Positions 53,950-63,792 of a stretch of DNA of 64,000 nucleotides are shown one piece after another. Location of the stretch: positions 1-64,000 of the forward strand of contig JBGCFI010000026.1 in the NCBI GenBank assembly GCA_045106855.1, given 5' to 3'. The translations under genes were made by a program, and so were the position numbers. The notes under the pieces were generated by a model. It searched no databases. It was not told the origin of the DNA and saw nothing but the letters and a program-made list of their open reading frames with translations. Source of the stretch: Granulosicoccus sp045106855 (GTDB taxonomy: Bacteria; Pseudomonadota; Gammaproteobacteria; Granulosicoccales; Granulosicoccaceae). Position 1 is the first letter of the stretch, and each line of letters opens with the position of its first letter.

Positions 53950-55424
53950 GCAGTTGCCAGGCGCTGCCCTGCCCTTTTTACTGCGGCCTCTACTGCATCA
54001 GGAGCGGTGCCACCGATATGACGGCGGGCGGTTACAGACCCCTCAAGCGTGAGTACCTCGAACACATCATCCTTGATGTGAGTACTGAAGCTCTGCAGCT
54101 GTTCGAGTGTCAGCTCTGACAGGTCAAGATCATTGTGCATGCCAAATGCCACAGCTTCACCAACGACCTCATGCGCATCTCTAAAAGCCAGTCCTTGCCT
54201 GACCAGATAGTCAGCAAGATCGGTTGCCGTGGAAAATCCGGCCTTGGCAGCCTGCCGCATCGCATCGTGACGAACCTCTATAGCCGGTAGCATATCGGCA
54301 AACGCACACAGACACCCAAGCCAGGTGTCGACCGAATCGAACAAGGGCTCTTTGTCTTCCTGATTATCCTTGTTGTAGGCCAGAGGCTGACTTTTCATTA
54401 AGGTTAATAGCGACATGAGATTGCCGTAGGCGCGTCCGGTCTTGCCTCTGACAAGCTCAGGGACATCCGGGTTTTTCTTCTGCGGCATGATCGACGAGCC
54501 GGTACAAAAGCGATCGGGCAAATCGATGAAACGAAACTGCGCCGACATCCACAGAACAAGTTCCTCAGAGATTCGAGACAGATGCATGAGACTAATGGCT
54601 GTGGCCGAGCAGAATTCGATCGCAAAATCTCGATCACTCACAGCGTCCAGCGAATTTTCGCAGATCGCATCAAAGCCAAGAAGCTGGCATGTTATTTCCC
54701 GGTCTATTGGGTAGGATGTGCCCGCAAGCGCAGCCGCACCCAACGGCATGCGGTTAAGCCGTTTACGGGTATCCGCCAGCCTCTCCAGATCGCGCAATAG
54801 CATCTCGAACCAGGCCATGACGTGGTGCCCGAACGTAACGGGCTGAGCCGTCTGCAAATGCGTAAATCCCGGCATGATTGTGGCTTTTTCGGCCATTGCC
54901 AGCTCCAACAGACCCTCAAGCAGTCGTGTAAGTTGTCCGGCGGCCTGATCACAAGCGTCCCGCAAATACAATCTGATGTCGGTTGCCACCTGATCGTTCC
55001 TGGATCTGCCGGTGTGTAGTCTTTTTCCTGCATCACCTATCCGCGCGGTCAACGCAGCTTCGATATTCATGTGAACATCTTCAAGAGCCACCGACCAATC
55101 GAACCCACCCGTCTCGATATCATTCTGCACGGCATCCAGGCCAGTCTGTATTGCGTCATGATCGCTGGCACTCAAAACACCCGTGCGCTGTAACATCGTG
55201 GCGTGTGCCCGCGAACCCTGGATATCCTGTCGGTACATGCGTTTGTCAAAATTCACCGACGCCGTAAATTCCTGCACGAACTCATCAGTGGATTCTGAAA
55301 ATCGACCTCCCCACATACCCTGACCTGATAATTCACCCGGCTGAGAATCACGCGGCCTGGTTGCTGTCTTTTTTTCAGTGGATTGTTTTGCTTCTGTGCT
55401 ACCAGGTTTATCAGACTGACTCAT
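53934..55424 (-). CDS. argH: Argininosuccinate lyase
   Basis: A 496-residue lyase of the fumarase superfamily that releases arginine and fumarate. GSSIMPQKKNPD (signature loop), TGRSRNDQVATD and SRISEELVLWMS are conserved. The N-terminal 36 residues are low-complexity and not part of the fold; MWGGRFSE near residue 37 is where the family begins, so a shorter start is possible. The 16-base convergent overlap with the hydrolase gene is ordinary. Confidence 0.96.
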   Translation of the reverse strand: MSQSDKPGSTEAKQSTEKKTATRPRDSQPGELSGQGMWGGRFSESTDEFVQEFTASVNFDKRMYRQDIQGSRAHATMLQRTGVLSASDHDAIQTGLDAVQNDIETGGFDWSVALEDVHMNIEAALTARIGDAGKRLHTGRSRNDQVATDIRLYLRDACDQAAGQLTRLLEGLLELAMAEKATIMPGFTHLQTAQPVTFGHHVMAWFEMLLRDLERLADTRKRLNRMPLGAAALAGTSYPIDREITCQLLGFDAICENSLDAVSDRDFAIEFCSATAISLMHLSRISEELVLWMSAQFRFIDLPDRFCTGSSIMPQKKNPDVPELVRGKTGRAYGNLMSLLTLMKSQPLAYNKDNQEDKEPLFDSVDTWLGCLCAFADMLPAIEVRHDAMRQAAKAGFSTATDLADYLVRQGLAFRDAHEVVGEAVAFGMHNDLDLSELTLEQLQSFSTHIKDDVFEVLTLEGSVTARRHIGGTAPDAVEAAVKRAGQRLATAYMPN

Positions 55425-55584
55425 TAATCATCCAAACAGTTTTTCGGGTATCAATGGCCCGATTGAAGACAGGAGCAATGCTGATGCTCCTAATAAGCGC
55501 CTCTGTCAACGATGTTCCAGGCAGGCACTGCACGCGTATACTATCGTTTTTACAGATAAATACTGTATCTTCGCGACAAGTACC

Positions 55585-56364
55585 ATGCAGTTTAAAGATA
55601 CCGCCCGGCTGCGAACACCTCGTGTACTGATAACCCGACCCGAAGGCCAGCAGCTCGATTTTTCACAAGGCTGCGAGGCTCTGGGATATTCAGTCGCACT
55701 ACTGCCGTGCCTGCAAATTGTACCGTGCAAGACAGATCTCCCATATTTTACCCGTTTGCTTGATACACATGGTACCGCCCTGTTCACCAGCGCAAATGCG
55801 GTTCAAATGGCTCACCGTCTCAGGCCCTTGCCGTGGCCGCAAATACACATACATGCCATTGGAGCCGCTACAGCCCATGCGCTCGATCAGTACCAGCAGA
55901 AAGTAGCATTGATACCGCAAGCGCCTTATAACAGCGAGGCCTATCTCAAACAGCTTGCTGATACCCGGCCGGGATCACTGTTAATCATCAAAGGCATCGG
56001 CGGGCGCGACCTTATCCTGCCTCGTCTGCAATCGCTGGGCTGGCAGGTAAGCGCTGTCGCACTCTATGAGCGGTTATTGCCGGATGTAACCACCGAAACC
56101 ATCGATACATTGTTCACTGACACCCTTCCGGACATTGTCAGCGTCACCAGCAATGAAACGCTCTCCAATCTTTGGCAACTGTGCCGCCAATATACCGGTG
56201 AGCTTAGCACCATGCCATTGGTGGTTAATAGCCAGCGATGCGCCCAACTAGCCGCCGACCTGGGATTTAAAAACGCAGCCCTGATTGCTGAACCTGCCGG
56301 TAACGAGGGTCAGTTAAGCTGTCTTGCACAATGGAAAAAACAGGAATTTGACCCTCACTACTAA
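55585..56364 (+). CDS. hemD: Uroporphyrinogen-III synthase
   Basis: A 259-residue HemD that closes hydroxymethylbilane to uroporphyrinogen III, the branch point to heme. VLITRPEGQQLDF at the start, FTSANAVQM and LLIIKGIGGRDLIL near residues 140 are characteristic, although HemD is poorly conserved. It begins 160 bases from argH, divergently. The usual neighbour hemC is not in the window. Confidence 0.88.
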   Translation: MQFKDTARLRTPRVLITRPEGQQLDFSQGCEALGYSVALLPCLQIVPCKTDLPYFTRLLDTHGTALFTSANAVQMAHRLRPLPWPQIHIHAIGAATAHALDQYQQKVALIPQAPYNSEAYLKQLADTRPGSLLIIKGIGGRDLILPRLQSLGWQVSAVALYERLLPDVTTETIDTLFTDTLPDIVSVTSNETLSNLWQLCRQYTGELSTMPLVVNSQRCAQLAADLGFKNAALIAEPAGNEGQLSCLAQWKKQEFDPHY

Positions 56365-56914
56365 ACGATTCACGATTGCATCATCAGGATGAGAAATTTT
56401 AATACCTCTTTGGGTGTACCTCTGTCGCAGTTAGTACGGTGCCAGTCAGAAAGATCAACTCAATGATCCGACTACAGTAGATCTCGATAAGCGATGATCT
56501 TTTTTTCCAGTGAACTACACTCCTCTTGGACCTATCAACAAAGCGAATACGTTCGGCGAAGTAACTCACCGGATTGTTCGAGGTCATTTCATGGAGTACT
56601 ACCGGGTTTATATGCCGGGTTCTAGGGATATCGGTGCACAAACTAGTCACGCAGCTGGCTGCTACAACTGGCTAATTTTTATGTTCTTGTCAGAAATGTG
56701 AACATGTTAGTTGCGTAAACGTAACACTATCAAAATGCGTAAAAGCTTTGATAATGACAGCCTAGAGTCTCACTTGGACCAGCCATGAATGCGTTAAATC
56801 TCATCCTGAATACACGTATCTATCAACATCAGGACGAGGCGAACCGTCTTTATTCAACTCAACATCTTTTTGTTAGTCACGAGCACGAAGTCCCATCGGT
56901 AGATCAGTCATCGC
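56365..56914. other. Long intergenic region with one inverted repeat
   Basis: 550 bases with no supported gene; the small open frames at 56399-56650 (minus) and 56510-56701 (plus) look like noise. It holds the TATCAAA/TTTGATA dyad at 56728-56753, about 160 bases before the GGDEF-EAL start. An ATG at 56785 is out of frame with that gene. Confidence 0.5.
56728..56753. promoter_or_regulatory. Inverted repeat upstream of the GGDEF-EAL gene
   Basis: TATCAAA, 12 bases, TTTGATA: a perfect seven-base dyad in an AT-rich stretch. Candidate operator for the downstream signalling gene; no known binding protein is implied. Confidence 0.3.
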
Positions 56915-59626
56915 ATGCGCGATAGCGAACATAGTACGGTCGAACGGCGTGCTGACCATGAGCTTCGCCAGGCCGTTCACAACATACAAAATCGTTTTCT
57001 CGAACGGGTTAGTGATCGAGTTGCCCGCGGGCTTTCACTGCGCGAGCTCAGTGAAGAGCTAATCGTAGAGGCTCTTCGGCTAACTGACGCCGTATACGGC
57101 TGTGTTCTCAGGCCCGTTAATCCACAAAAACTGACTCTCGATGCCGTTGTGTCTGTCAGCTCGGACGGTAAGTTGTCGCGTCAGCATGACAACTTGCTTG
57201 AGAGTCGACCCGATGAGGTCATCCGGGACGTTATCGAAGTATTGAAACCGACATTTTCAAACAGTTCTGATGACATTGAACTGAGTAACCTTCCCAGTGC
57301 TCACCCGCGCATCCTTTCCTATGCAATCTGTCCGATTCATGAACACGGCTCTTTAAAAGCTCTGTTGTTGGTTGCCAACGTCAGACATCGATTTGATCTT
57401 GTACTTGTCAAACGACTGCAATCAATGCTTGATGCGTTCATCAGGGTGCACATCAATAGCATCATCAATCGTGGTATCAACAATATTATTGCCGGCGTAG
57501 GCGATACGAACAGACAATTGCTGAGCTTACTTGAGGCTTCATTCAATGCGATTGTCAGCGTAGACGACAACCTCAATGTAACAGCATTTAACCCTGCCAG
57601 CGAACAACTGTTTCAAGTCGACACGCAAAGTGCTCTGGGATCATCTCTGGACTTGTTTCTGTCACACGATGCCATCGAATCAATTCAGAAGAAGGCTGCT
57701 GATTACAGTTATTCACTGCGTGCTAACGATGAGAGACCCTACCGTCTAGAAAATTCAGAGGCTATAAAAGCGAGTTCACAACGAGTCCCTGTTGAACTTA
57801 CTGTTTTTCATTCACGGATTCGTGAACGTGTGTACACCACATTGGTACTCAATGATATCAGTGGGCGACTGCAATCAGACGCAGAGCTACAGAATGCCTT
57901 GGTACAATATCGTACGCTGACAAAATTGGCACCAGTTGGCATCCTGAAACTCGATGATCAATGGCTCTGTGAATACGCCAATGACATGTGGTGTCGACTC
58001 AGTTCACTGACTGTTGAAAGCAACGCCGGTAGTGGCTGGATAGAAGGCATCCATCGAGATGATCAGTCACTGGTATTGACGGACATGCAACGTTGCCAGG
58101 AGAAGGGGGAAACCTATCGGGATATTGTAAAACTCAACAGCACGGGTAACTCAACGATTTGGGCAAGCATCAATGCAACGGCATTGGTAAATAATCTCGG
58201 ACAATTTACCGGTAGTCTTGTTGTGATCATGGATATCACAGAACAGTACGAAGCGGAACAACGCTTCAAACAGATTGCCCACCATGACGCACTAACCGGT
58301 TTGCCAAACCGAACCCGTTTTCTTGAGCATTTACATAACTCACTGGCGCAACGCAGTGTGCACGGTATCGTGTGTCTACTATTCATTGATCTTGACGGCT
58401 TTAAAGCCATCAACGATACGCTGGGACATGACGCAGGCGATGCATTGCTGTTGCAGGTTGCGCAACGATTGCGGCACACCGTAAGCGATGAAGACACTGT
58501 TGCGCGTCTTGGTGGTGACGAATTTACAGTGACACTCAGACGATTGGTACAAACCAAGGATGCGAGCACTGTTGCCGATGCGATAGTTCATTCAATCAAG
58601 CAGCCATTTCTTCTGGAACAGGAAGAAGTCTACGTCTCTGCAAGTATTGGTATAGCCATGGCTACCGGTCTTAACTCCGATACAACCTCCGATGCCAATA
58701 GCCTGATTAAGCAAGCAGACATCGCATTGTATCGGGCCAAGCTGTCGGGTCGATCCAGGCATGTATTTTTCACTCCCGAACTGGATCAGGCTCAACGCGA
58801 CAGATCCGTGTTGATCACTAGTTTGCGCCGCGCTGTCGACCGTCAGGATTTTGAGCTTTTCTATCAGCCGCAATTACTGATCAAGGAAAACAGAGTACTG
58901 GGGTTTGAGGCACTGTTGCGTTGGCCTCAGGAGACTGGTGAACACATAAGCCCGGGCGCATTCATTGATGTGCTGGAAGAGACCGGTCTTATAGGGGAAC
59001 TGGGTGAATGGGCAATATCGCAAGCCTGCGGTCAACACAAGATATGGTTGAGACGGGGATTGATAAGCCCTGCCACCACGATGTCGGTTAACGTATCAGC
59101 GCGGCAGTTGAGCACACCCAATTTCGCCCAACGTATAACCTCCATACTACAAAGACATTCCATGCGACCGGACAGCCTGATACTTGAAATAACAGAGTCA
59201 GCTCTGGTGCAAACCATCGAGACCGATATCATCAACGAGATCAAGGCACTGGGTGTGCAAATCTCACTGGACGACTTTGGCACCGGGTATTCATCGCTCG
59301 CCTATCTTAGTCAGCTACCACTGGATCATCTCAAAATCGATCGCTCGTTCATCGCTGACATCGAGCGGTTCCCACATGCTGTCGCCGTTGTGAAAAGCAT
59401 CATTGCTTTGGCTAACACATTGGGTATCCGTGTTATCGCAGAAGGCGTTGAAACACCTACTGTACTTCCAATGCTGGCCAATGAAGGTTGCGAGGGTTAC
59501 CAGGGATTCTATTTTTCCGAGCCACTACCTGCCAGAGCGATGGCAGCCAGATTAGAGAGCGCTGAGACAGTGACCTTGAGCCACTATGCCAACTTCATCG
59601 ATCTGGGCGAGAGGCTTACGGTTTAA
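56915..59626 (+). CDS. GAF-PAS-PAS-GGDEF-EAL cyclic-di-GMP protein
   Basis: A 903-residue cytoplasmic signalling protein. A GAF-like domain covers about 15-185, two PAS domains about 200-315 and 330-445, the GGDEF domain about 455-620 and the EAL domain about 635-885. GGDEF (533-537, RLGGDEFTV) and EALLRW (665-670), DDFGTGYSSL and EGVET are all intact, so both diguanylate cyclase and phosphodiesterase activity are possible. No RxxD product-inhibition site precedes GGDEF. It may control biofilm or motility; the neighbouring PilZ-like protein is 20 kb away. Confidence 0.93.
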   Translation: MRDSEHSTVERRADHELRQAVHNIQNRFLERVSDRVARGLSLRELSEELIVEALRLTDAVYGCVLRPVNPQKLTLDAVVSVSSDGKLSRQHDNLLESRPDEVIRDVIEVLKPTFSNSSDDIELSNLPSAHPRILSYAICPIHEHGSLKALLLVANVRHRFDLVLVKRLQSMLDAFIRVHINSIINRGINNIIAGVGDTNRQLLSLLEASFNAIVSVDDNLNVTAFNPASEQLFQVDTQSALGSSLDLFLSHDAIESIQKKAADYSYSLRANDERPYRLENSEAIKASSQRVPVELTVFHSRIRERVYTTLVLNDISGRLQSDAELQNALVQYRTLTKLAPVGILKLDDQWLCEYANDMWCRLSSLTVESNAGSGWIEGIHRDDQSLVLTDMQRCQEKGETYRDIVKLNSTGNSTIWASINATALVNNLGQFTGSLVVIMDITEQYEAEQRFKQIAHHDALTGLPNRTRFLEHLHNSLAQRSVHGIVCLLFIDLDGFKAINDTLGHDAGDALLLQVAQRLRHTVSDEDTVARLGGDEFTVTLRRLVQTKDASTVADAIVHSIKQPFLLEQEEVYVSASIGIAMATGLNSDTTSDANSLIKQADIALYRAKLSGRSRHVFFTPELDQAQRDRSVLITSLRRAVDRQDFELFYQPQLLIKENRVLGFEALLRWPQETGEHISPGAFIDVLEETGLIGELGEWAISQACGQHKIWLRRGLISPATTMSVNVSARQLSTPNFAQRITSILQRHSMRPDSLILEITESALVQTIETDIINEIKALGVQISLDDFGTGYSSLAYLSQLPLDHLKIDRSFIADIERFPHAVAVVKSIIALANTLGIRVIAEGVETPTVLPMLANEGCEGYQGFYFSEPLPARAMAARLESAETVTLSHYANFIDLGERLTV

Positions 59627-60034
59627 TCTACTGCGGTAGCGGCCAAGCCAACTCGTGTCGGCATCAATGTGATAAGCCATTAGCTCATCAAGACAGCCTT
59701 GCGGTATTTCAATGGATTTATGCGCCTGTGCCTGGTGTTTGTCATGCAGGTGAGGCCAACGGTATTCGCACCACGCGAAAACAGGCGCATCTTTGTAAAG
59801 CAGTTGATACTCAACCGCAACAGCATCGGGCACTTGATTGACCACATTGAACAAACACCCGCTGGTACCAAATTTTACGATACGGGTGAACGCGCTGGGA
59901 GACTGCCAGTCCAGGCTTGGTTCATCGCCTGTCAATCGTCTTTCGTGATGCCGCACCAACTCACTAATCATTGAGCTTAACACGTCAAAACCAAGTACTG
60001 ATGGTTGATTCTGCCGGTCGGTTGCACCTTGCAT
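59552..60034 (-). CDS. Hypothetical protein antisense to the end of the GGDEF-EAL gene
   Basis: A 160-residue frame with protein-like composition (YQLLYKDAPVFAWCEYRWPHLHDK, LDELMAYHIDADTSWLGRY). Its last 25 codons overlap the 3' end of the GGDEF-EAL gene on the other strand. I recognise no family. The ATG at 60034 is preceded by a weak ribosome site. The direct repeat at 60095-60145 lies in its upstream region. It may be a real accessory gene or chance. Confidence 0.5.
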   Translation of the reverse strand: MQGATDRQNQPSVLGFDVLSSMISELVRHHERRLTGDEPSLDWQSPSAFTRIVKFGTSGCLFNVVNQVPDAVAVEYQLLYKDAPVFAWCEYRWPHLHDKHQAQAHKSIEIPQGCLDELMAYHIDADTSWLGRYRSRLNRKPLAQIDEVGIVAQGHCLSAL

Positions 60035-60094
60035 AAGCTGGAATCTGTTCCGCGAACAAGCATGGAAGTCTGGTGAGCATCAACAAAGCTGCAC

Positions 60095-60145
60095 CTGTCG
60101 AGTATGCAATACTACCCGAGCCGGTAGCTGTTGAGTACGCAATAC
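60095..60145. repeat. Paired 18-base direct repeat, 33-base period
   Basis: CTGTCGAGTATGCAATAC (60095-60112) and CTGTTGAGTACGCAATAC (60128-60145) differ at two positions and start 33 bases apart, about three helical turns. CTACC/GGTAG pairs between them. Candidate operator for the minus-strand gene at 59552-60034. Confidence 0.5.
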
Positions 60146-60210
60146 ACAGTCTTTAACAACTTGTGTATTCAACCCGATGGTTACACGCATTACAAGCTGT
60201 GTCGGGCACG

Positions 60211-61671
60211 CTATTTCAGCCCAAGCGTCGTCCACATGGCGTCAACCTTTGTTTTGATATCATCGCTCATTTCAATCGGCTCACCCCATTCCCTGTCGGT
60301 TTCTCCCGCCAACTTGTTAGTGGCATCCATCCCCATCTTGGAGCCCAGACCTGATACCGGAGAGGCAAAATCGAGATAGTCTATCGGGGTATTTTCTATC
60401 AGCGTGGTGTCACGCGCAGGATCCATTCGCGTCGTGATTGCCCAGATGACATCTTCCCAGGATCGGGCATTAACATCATCATCCACCACAATCACAAACT
60501 TGGTATACATGAACTGGCGTAAAAAACTCCAGACACCCATCATCACGCGTTTAGCATGTCCAGGATATTGTTTTTTCATACTGACCACCGCCATTCGATA
60601 AGAACAACCTTCTGGTGGCAGAAAGAAGTCAACGATTTCAGGAAACTGTTTCTGCAGGATTGGCACAAATACCTCGTTAAGCGCCACGCCCAGAATCGCC
60701 GGCTCATCCGGTGGCCGACCTGTGTAGGTCGAATGGTAAATCGGATTGTTCCGATGGGTCACACGCTCTACGGTGAAAACCGGGAACTCATCCACCTCAT
60801 TGTAATAACCGGTGTGGTCACCAAATGGACCTTCAGGAGCGGTTTCACCCGGGTAGAGAAAACCTTCGAGTACAAATTCTGCAGACGCCGGCACTTGTAA
60901 ATCTGACAATTGCGCCGTGGCCAATAAAGTGCGTTCACCGCGCAGCAAGCCTGCAAAGGCATGTTCTGACAAGGTGTCGGGGACGGGAGTCACAGCGCCC
61001 AGAATAGTTGCCGGATCTGCACCCAGTGCGACCGCCACCGGGAACGGCTCGCCTGGATGTGTTTGTTGCCATTCACGAAAATCCAGAGCACCGCCGCGGT
61101 GGCTCAGCCAGCGCATGATGGTTTTGTCCGGAGCTATAACCTGTTGCCGGTAGATCCCCATGTTCTGACGCTTCTTGTGAGGCCCCTTGGTAATGACCAG
61201 TCCCCAGGTTATCAGCGGTCCGGCATCACCCGGCCAACAGGTCTGCACAGGCAGCCTGGCCAGATCCACGCTCGACCAGCTGTTTTCCTGACAAGCCGGG
61301 TTTCTCGTGGTCTTGGGTGCCATGTCCAGGACTTTTTTAAAGATCGGCAACGTATTCCAGGCATCTTTCAACCCCTTTGGAGGATCTGGCTCTTTAAGAA
61401 ACGCCAGCAGTTTTCCTACCTCACGCAGTGACTCGACAGAATCCTCTCCCATACCAAACGCCACGCGCTCAGGCGTACCAAACAAGTTCCCCAGCAGTGG
61501 GTAATCTGAGCCGATCGGGTTTTCAAACAGCAAGGCTGGCCCTTTCGCCCGTAAGGTGCGATCACAAATTTCAGTAATTTCCAGATTCGGATCTACTGGT
61601 GTACTGATACGGACAAGCTCTCCACGAGATTCCAGGCCCTCTATAAAATCGCGAAGATCGGTATATTTCAT
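60211..61671 (-). CDS. ubiD: 4-hydroxy-3-polyprenylbenzoate decarboxylase UbiD
   Basis: A 486-residue prenyl-FMN-dependent decarboxylase of ubiquinone biosynthesis. The start (MKYTDLRDFIEGLESRGELVRI) matches E. coli UbiD; LEITEICDRTLRAKGPALLFENP and the MRWLSHRGGALD and GPFGDHTGYYN motifs that bind prFMN and metal follow. ATG 61671 is preferred; a GTG at 61704 would add 11 residues. It is alone, away from the ubiEJB set. Confidence 0.96.
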   Translation of the reverse strand: MKYTDLRDFIEGLESRGELVRISTPVDPNLEITEICDRTLRAKGPALLFENPIGSDYPLLGNLFGTPERVAFGMGEDSVESLREVGKLLAFLKEPDPPKGLKDAWNTLPIFKKVLDMAPKTTRNPACQENSWSSVDLARLPVQTCWPGDAGPLITWGLVITKGPHKKRQNMGIYRQQVIAPDKTIMRWLSHRGGALDFREWQQTHPGEPFPVAVALGADPATILGAVTPVPDTLSEHAFAGLLRGERTLLATAQLSDLQVPASAEFVLEGFLYPGETAPEGPFGDHTGYYNEVDEFPVFTVERVTHRNNPIYHSTYTGRPPDEPAILGVALNEVFVPILQKQFPEIVDFFLPPEGCSYRMAVVSMKKQYPGHAKRVMMGVWSFLRQFMYTKFVIVVDDDVNARSWEDVIWAITTRMDPARDTTLIENTPIDYLDFASPVSGLGSKMGMDATNKLAGETDREWGEPIEMSDDIKTKVDAMWTTLGLK

Positions 61672-61761
61672 ATCGGTTGGTTGAATATTCGTGGATAGAG
61701 CCACTGTGACAACGTGAGAACAGTTAGGCGACCAAGGTCTTTGAGGTTTTAACGACCCACG

Positions 61762-63792
61762 CTAAGCTGCCAGACCACTGTGTCTGAGAAGAGCATCTAC
61801 CTCAGGCTCACGGCCTCTGAAGGCTTTGAACGACTCCATCGCATCTCGCGATCCACCGACCTCCAGTACATTCTGCAAGAACGCCCTGCCCGTCTCTGGA
61901 TTAAAGATACCGTCTTCCTCAAACCTTGCAAAAGCATCAGCAGAAAGCACCTCTGCCCACTTGTAACTGAAATAACCAGCACTGTAACCACCAGCAAATA
62001 TGTGTGAAAAGCCATGCTGGAAACGATTGAACGCCGGCACAGGTACCACGGCTACGCGCTCTCTCAAAGTATCGAGGGTCGCCTGTACATCCGCGGCCTT
62101 ATCAGTACTTGAATCCAGATGAATTTGCATATCGAAAAGCGAAAATTCAAGCTGCCGCATCAGCTGCATCGCTGATTGAAAGTTTCGTGCACTGCGCATC
62201 TTGTCCAGCAGCGCATCAGGTAGTGGTTCTCCCGTCTGGTAGTGACCACTGATCATGTCGATTGACTCGCGTTGCCAGCACCAGTTTTCAAGAAACTGAC
62301 TAGGCAGTTCCACGGCATCCCACTCCACGCCATTGATACCTGAAACACCGGATGCCTCAACCTGAGTCAGCATGTGATGCAGACCATGGCCAAATTCATG
62401 AAACAGGGTGGTAACTTCCATGTGCGTCAGCAGCGCCGGATCATCACCAACGGGCGGAGTCAGGTTGCATGTCAGGTAGGCAATCGGTCGCTGCACGGAG
62501 TCCCCTATCCGCTGCCGGGTTGCACAGACATCCATCCAGGCACCGCCGCGTTTGTTTTCCCTGGCGTAGTTATCCAGATAGAACTCTCCGCGCACGCGGC
62601 CTTCATTATCGCTGATGGCGTAAAGCTGAACATCGGGATGATAAACATCAACATCATCTACTTTTTCGATGTGAAGATTAAACAGTTTTCCAACCACGGC
62701 AAACATTCCCGGGATGGCTTTATTGGCCGGAAAATAAGGTTTAAGCTCCTCATCCGAAAGATCGTGCTGTTGCTTTTTCAACTTGTCACTGGCATACGCG
62801 ACATCCCAGGCGTAAAGCGTATCCATGCCTAGAATGGATTTTGCAAAAGCTTCCAGTTCAGCAAACTCCTGTCTGGCCTGTGGCGCCGCACGTGTCGCAA
62901 GATCATTTAAAAAATCCATTACCTGTACCGGGCTGTCCACCATCTTGCACACGACAGATAGATCGGCATAAGTCGGATATCCAAGCAGGCTTGCTTTTTC
63001 TGCACGCAAACTCAATATAGTGTCGATATGCGTTCCGTTATCGTATGTGTCCGCATGGGGGCCCTTATCTGATGCCCTTGTACAAAAGGCTGTGTACATC
63101 TCCTCTCGTAAAGTACGATCGTTGGCGAACTTCATCACTGCCATGTAGCTGGGAAATTCCAGGTTGACCAGATAGCCAGACAATTCTTTGGATTGCGCTC
63201 GTTGTCTGGCAGCTGCTACCGCTGAATCAGGTAGCCCATCAAGTGCTGATGCATCGGGTAGTAACTTGCTCCAGGCATTAGTGGCATCAAGAACATTATC
63301 TGAGAATTCGGTTGTTAGCCTGGACAGTTCCTGCTCTATTTCCGCAAATCTCTTTTTCTGATCAGCATCCAGTGATACTCCACCCAGTTTGAAGTCACGG
63401 ATACTGTGTTCAATCTGTTGTTTACGCTCGGCACACATAGTGGCAAAAAAAGAACTGTTCCTAAGTGCCAGAGTTGCATTATAGAGCTTATCATTCTGAC
63501 CCAGCTCGGTGTAATACGTGCTTAGCTTGGGCAGACAGGCTTTGTATACCTCACGCAGAGCATCGTTGTTCATCACTGCATTCAGGTGGCTTACAGGTGA
63601 CCAGAACAGGCTCAGTGCATTATGTGCCTCCTCAAGAGGTTGAATAAGCGACTCCCAGGTCGGCTCCTTCACATCATTCAATTTGTCGATAACTGTTCGG
63701 CAATTGTTCAGGTGTTTATCCAGTTGCGCTTCAAGATCCTGTACTTGTATATCGGAGAAGGCTGGACGGTTGACCTGATTGGCTTCGCTCAT
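61762..63792 (-). CDS. prlC: Oligopeptidase A (M3 metallopeptidase)
   Basis: A 676-residue cytoplasmic zinc peptidase of the M3 thimet family, E. coli length. HEFGHGLHHML (near residue 465) carries the HExxH zinc site. YFSYKWAEVLSADAF and the start ANQVNRPAFSDI fit PrlC. It degrades oligopeptides up to about 20 residues, including signal-peptide fragments. The gene has no operon partner here. Confidence 0.95.
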   Translation of the reverse strand: MSEANQVNRPAFSDIQVQDLEAQLDKHLNNCRTVIDKLNDVKEPTWESLIQPLEEAHNALSLFWSPVSHLNAVMNNDALREVYKACLPKLSTYYTELGQNDKLYNATLALRNSSFFATMCAERKQQIEHSIRDFKLGGVSLDADQKKRFAEIEQELSRLTTEFSDNVLDATNAWSKLLPDASALDGLPDSAVAAARQRAQSKELSGYLVNLEFPSYMAVMKFANDRTLREEMYTAFCTRASDKGPHADTYDNGTHIDTILSLRAEKASLLGYPTYADLSVVCKMVDSPVQVMDFLNDLATRAAPQARQEFAELEAFAKSILGMDTLYAWDVAYASDKLKKQQHDLSDEELKPYFPANKAIPGMFAVVGKLFNLHIEKVDDVDVYHPDVQLYAISDNEGRVRGEFYLDNYARENKRGGAWMDVCATRQRIGDSVQRPIAYLTCNLTPPVGDDPALLTHMEVTTLFHEFGHGLHHMLTQVEASGVSGINGVEWDAVELPSQFLENWCWQRESIDMISGHYQTGEPLPDALLDKMRSARNFQSAMQLMRQLEFSLFDMQIHLDSSTDKAADVQATLDTLRERVAVVPVPAFNRFQHGFSHIFAGGYSAGYFSYKWAEVLSADAFARFEEDGIFNPETGRAFLQNVLEVGGSRDAMESFKAFRGREPEVDALLRHSGLAA

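Noticed and set aside
56399..56701. Two small opposite-strand frames in the intergenic region before GGDEF-EAL
   Set aside because: Short, overlapping each other, without ribosome sites or recognisable sequence.
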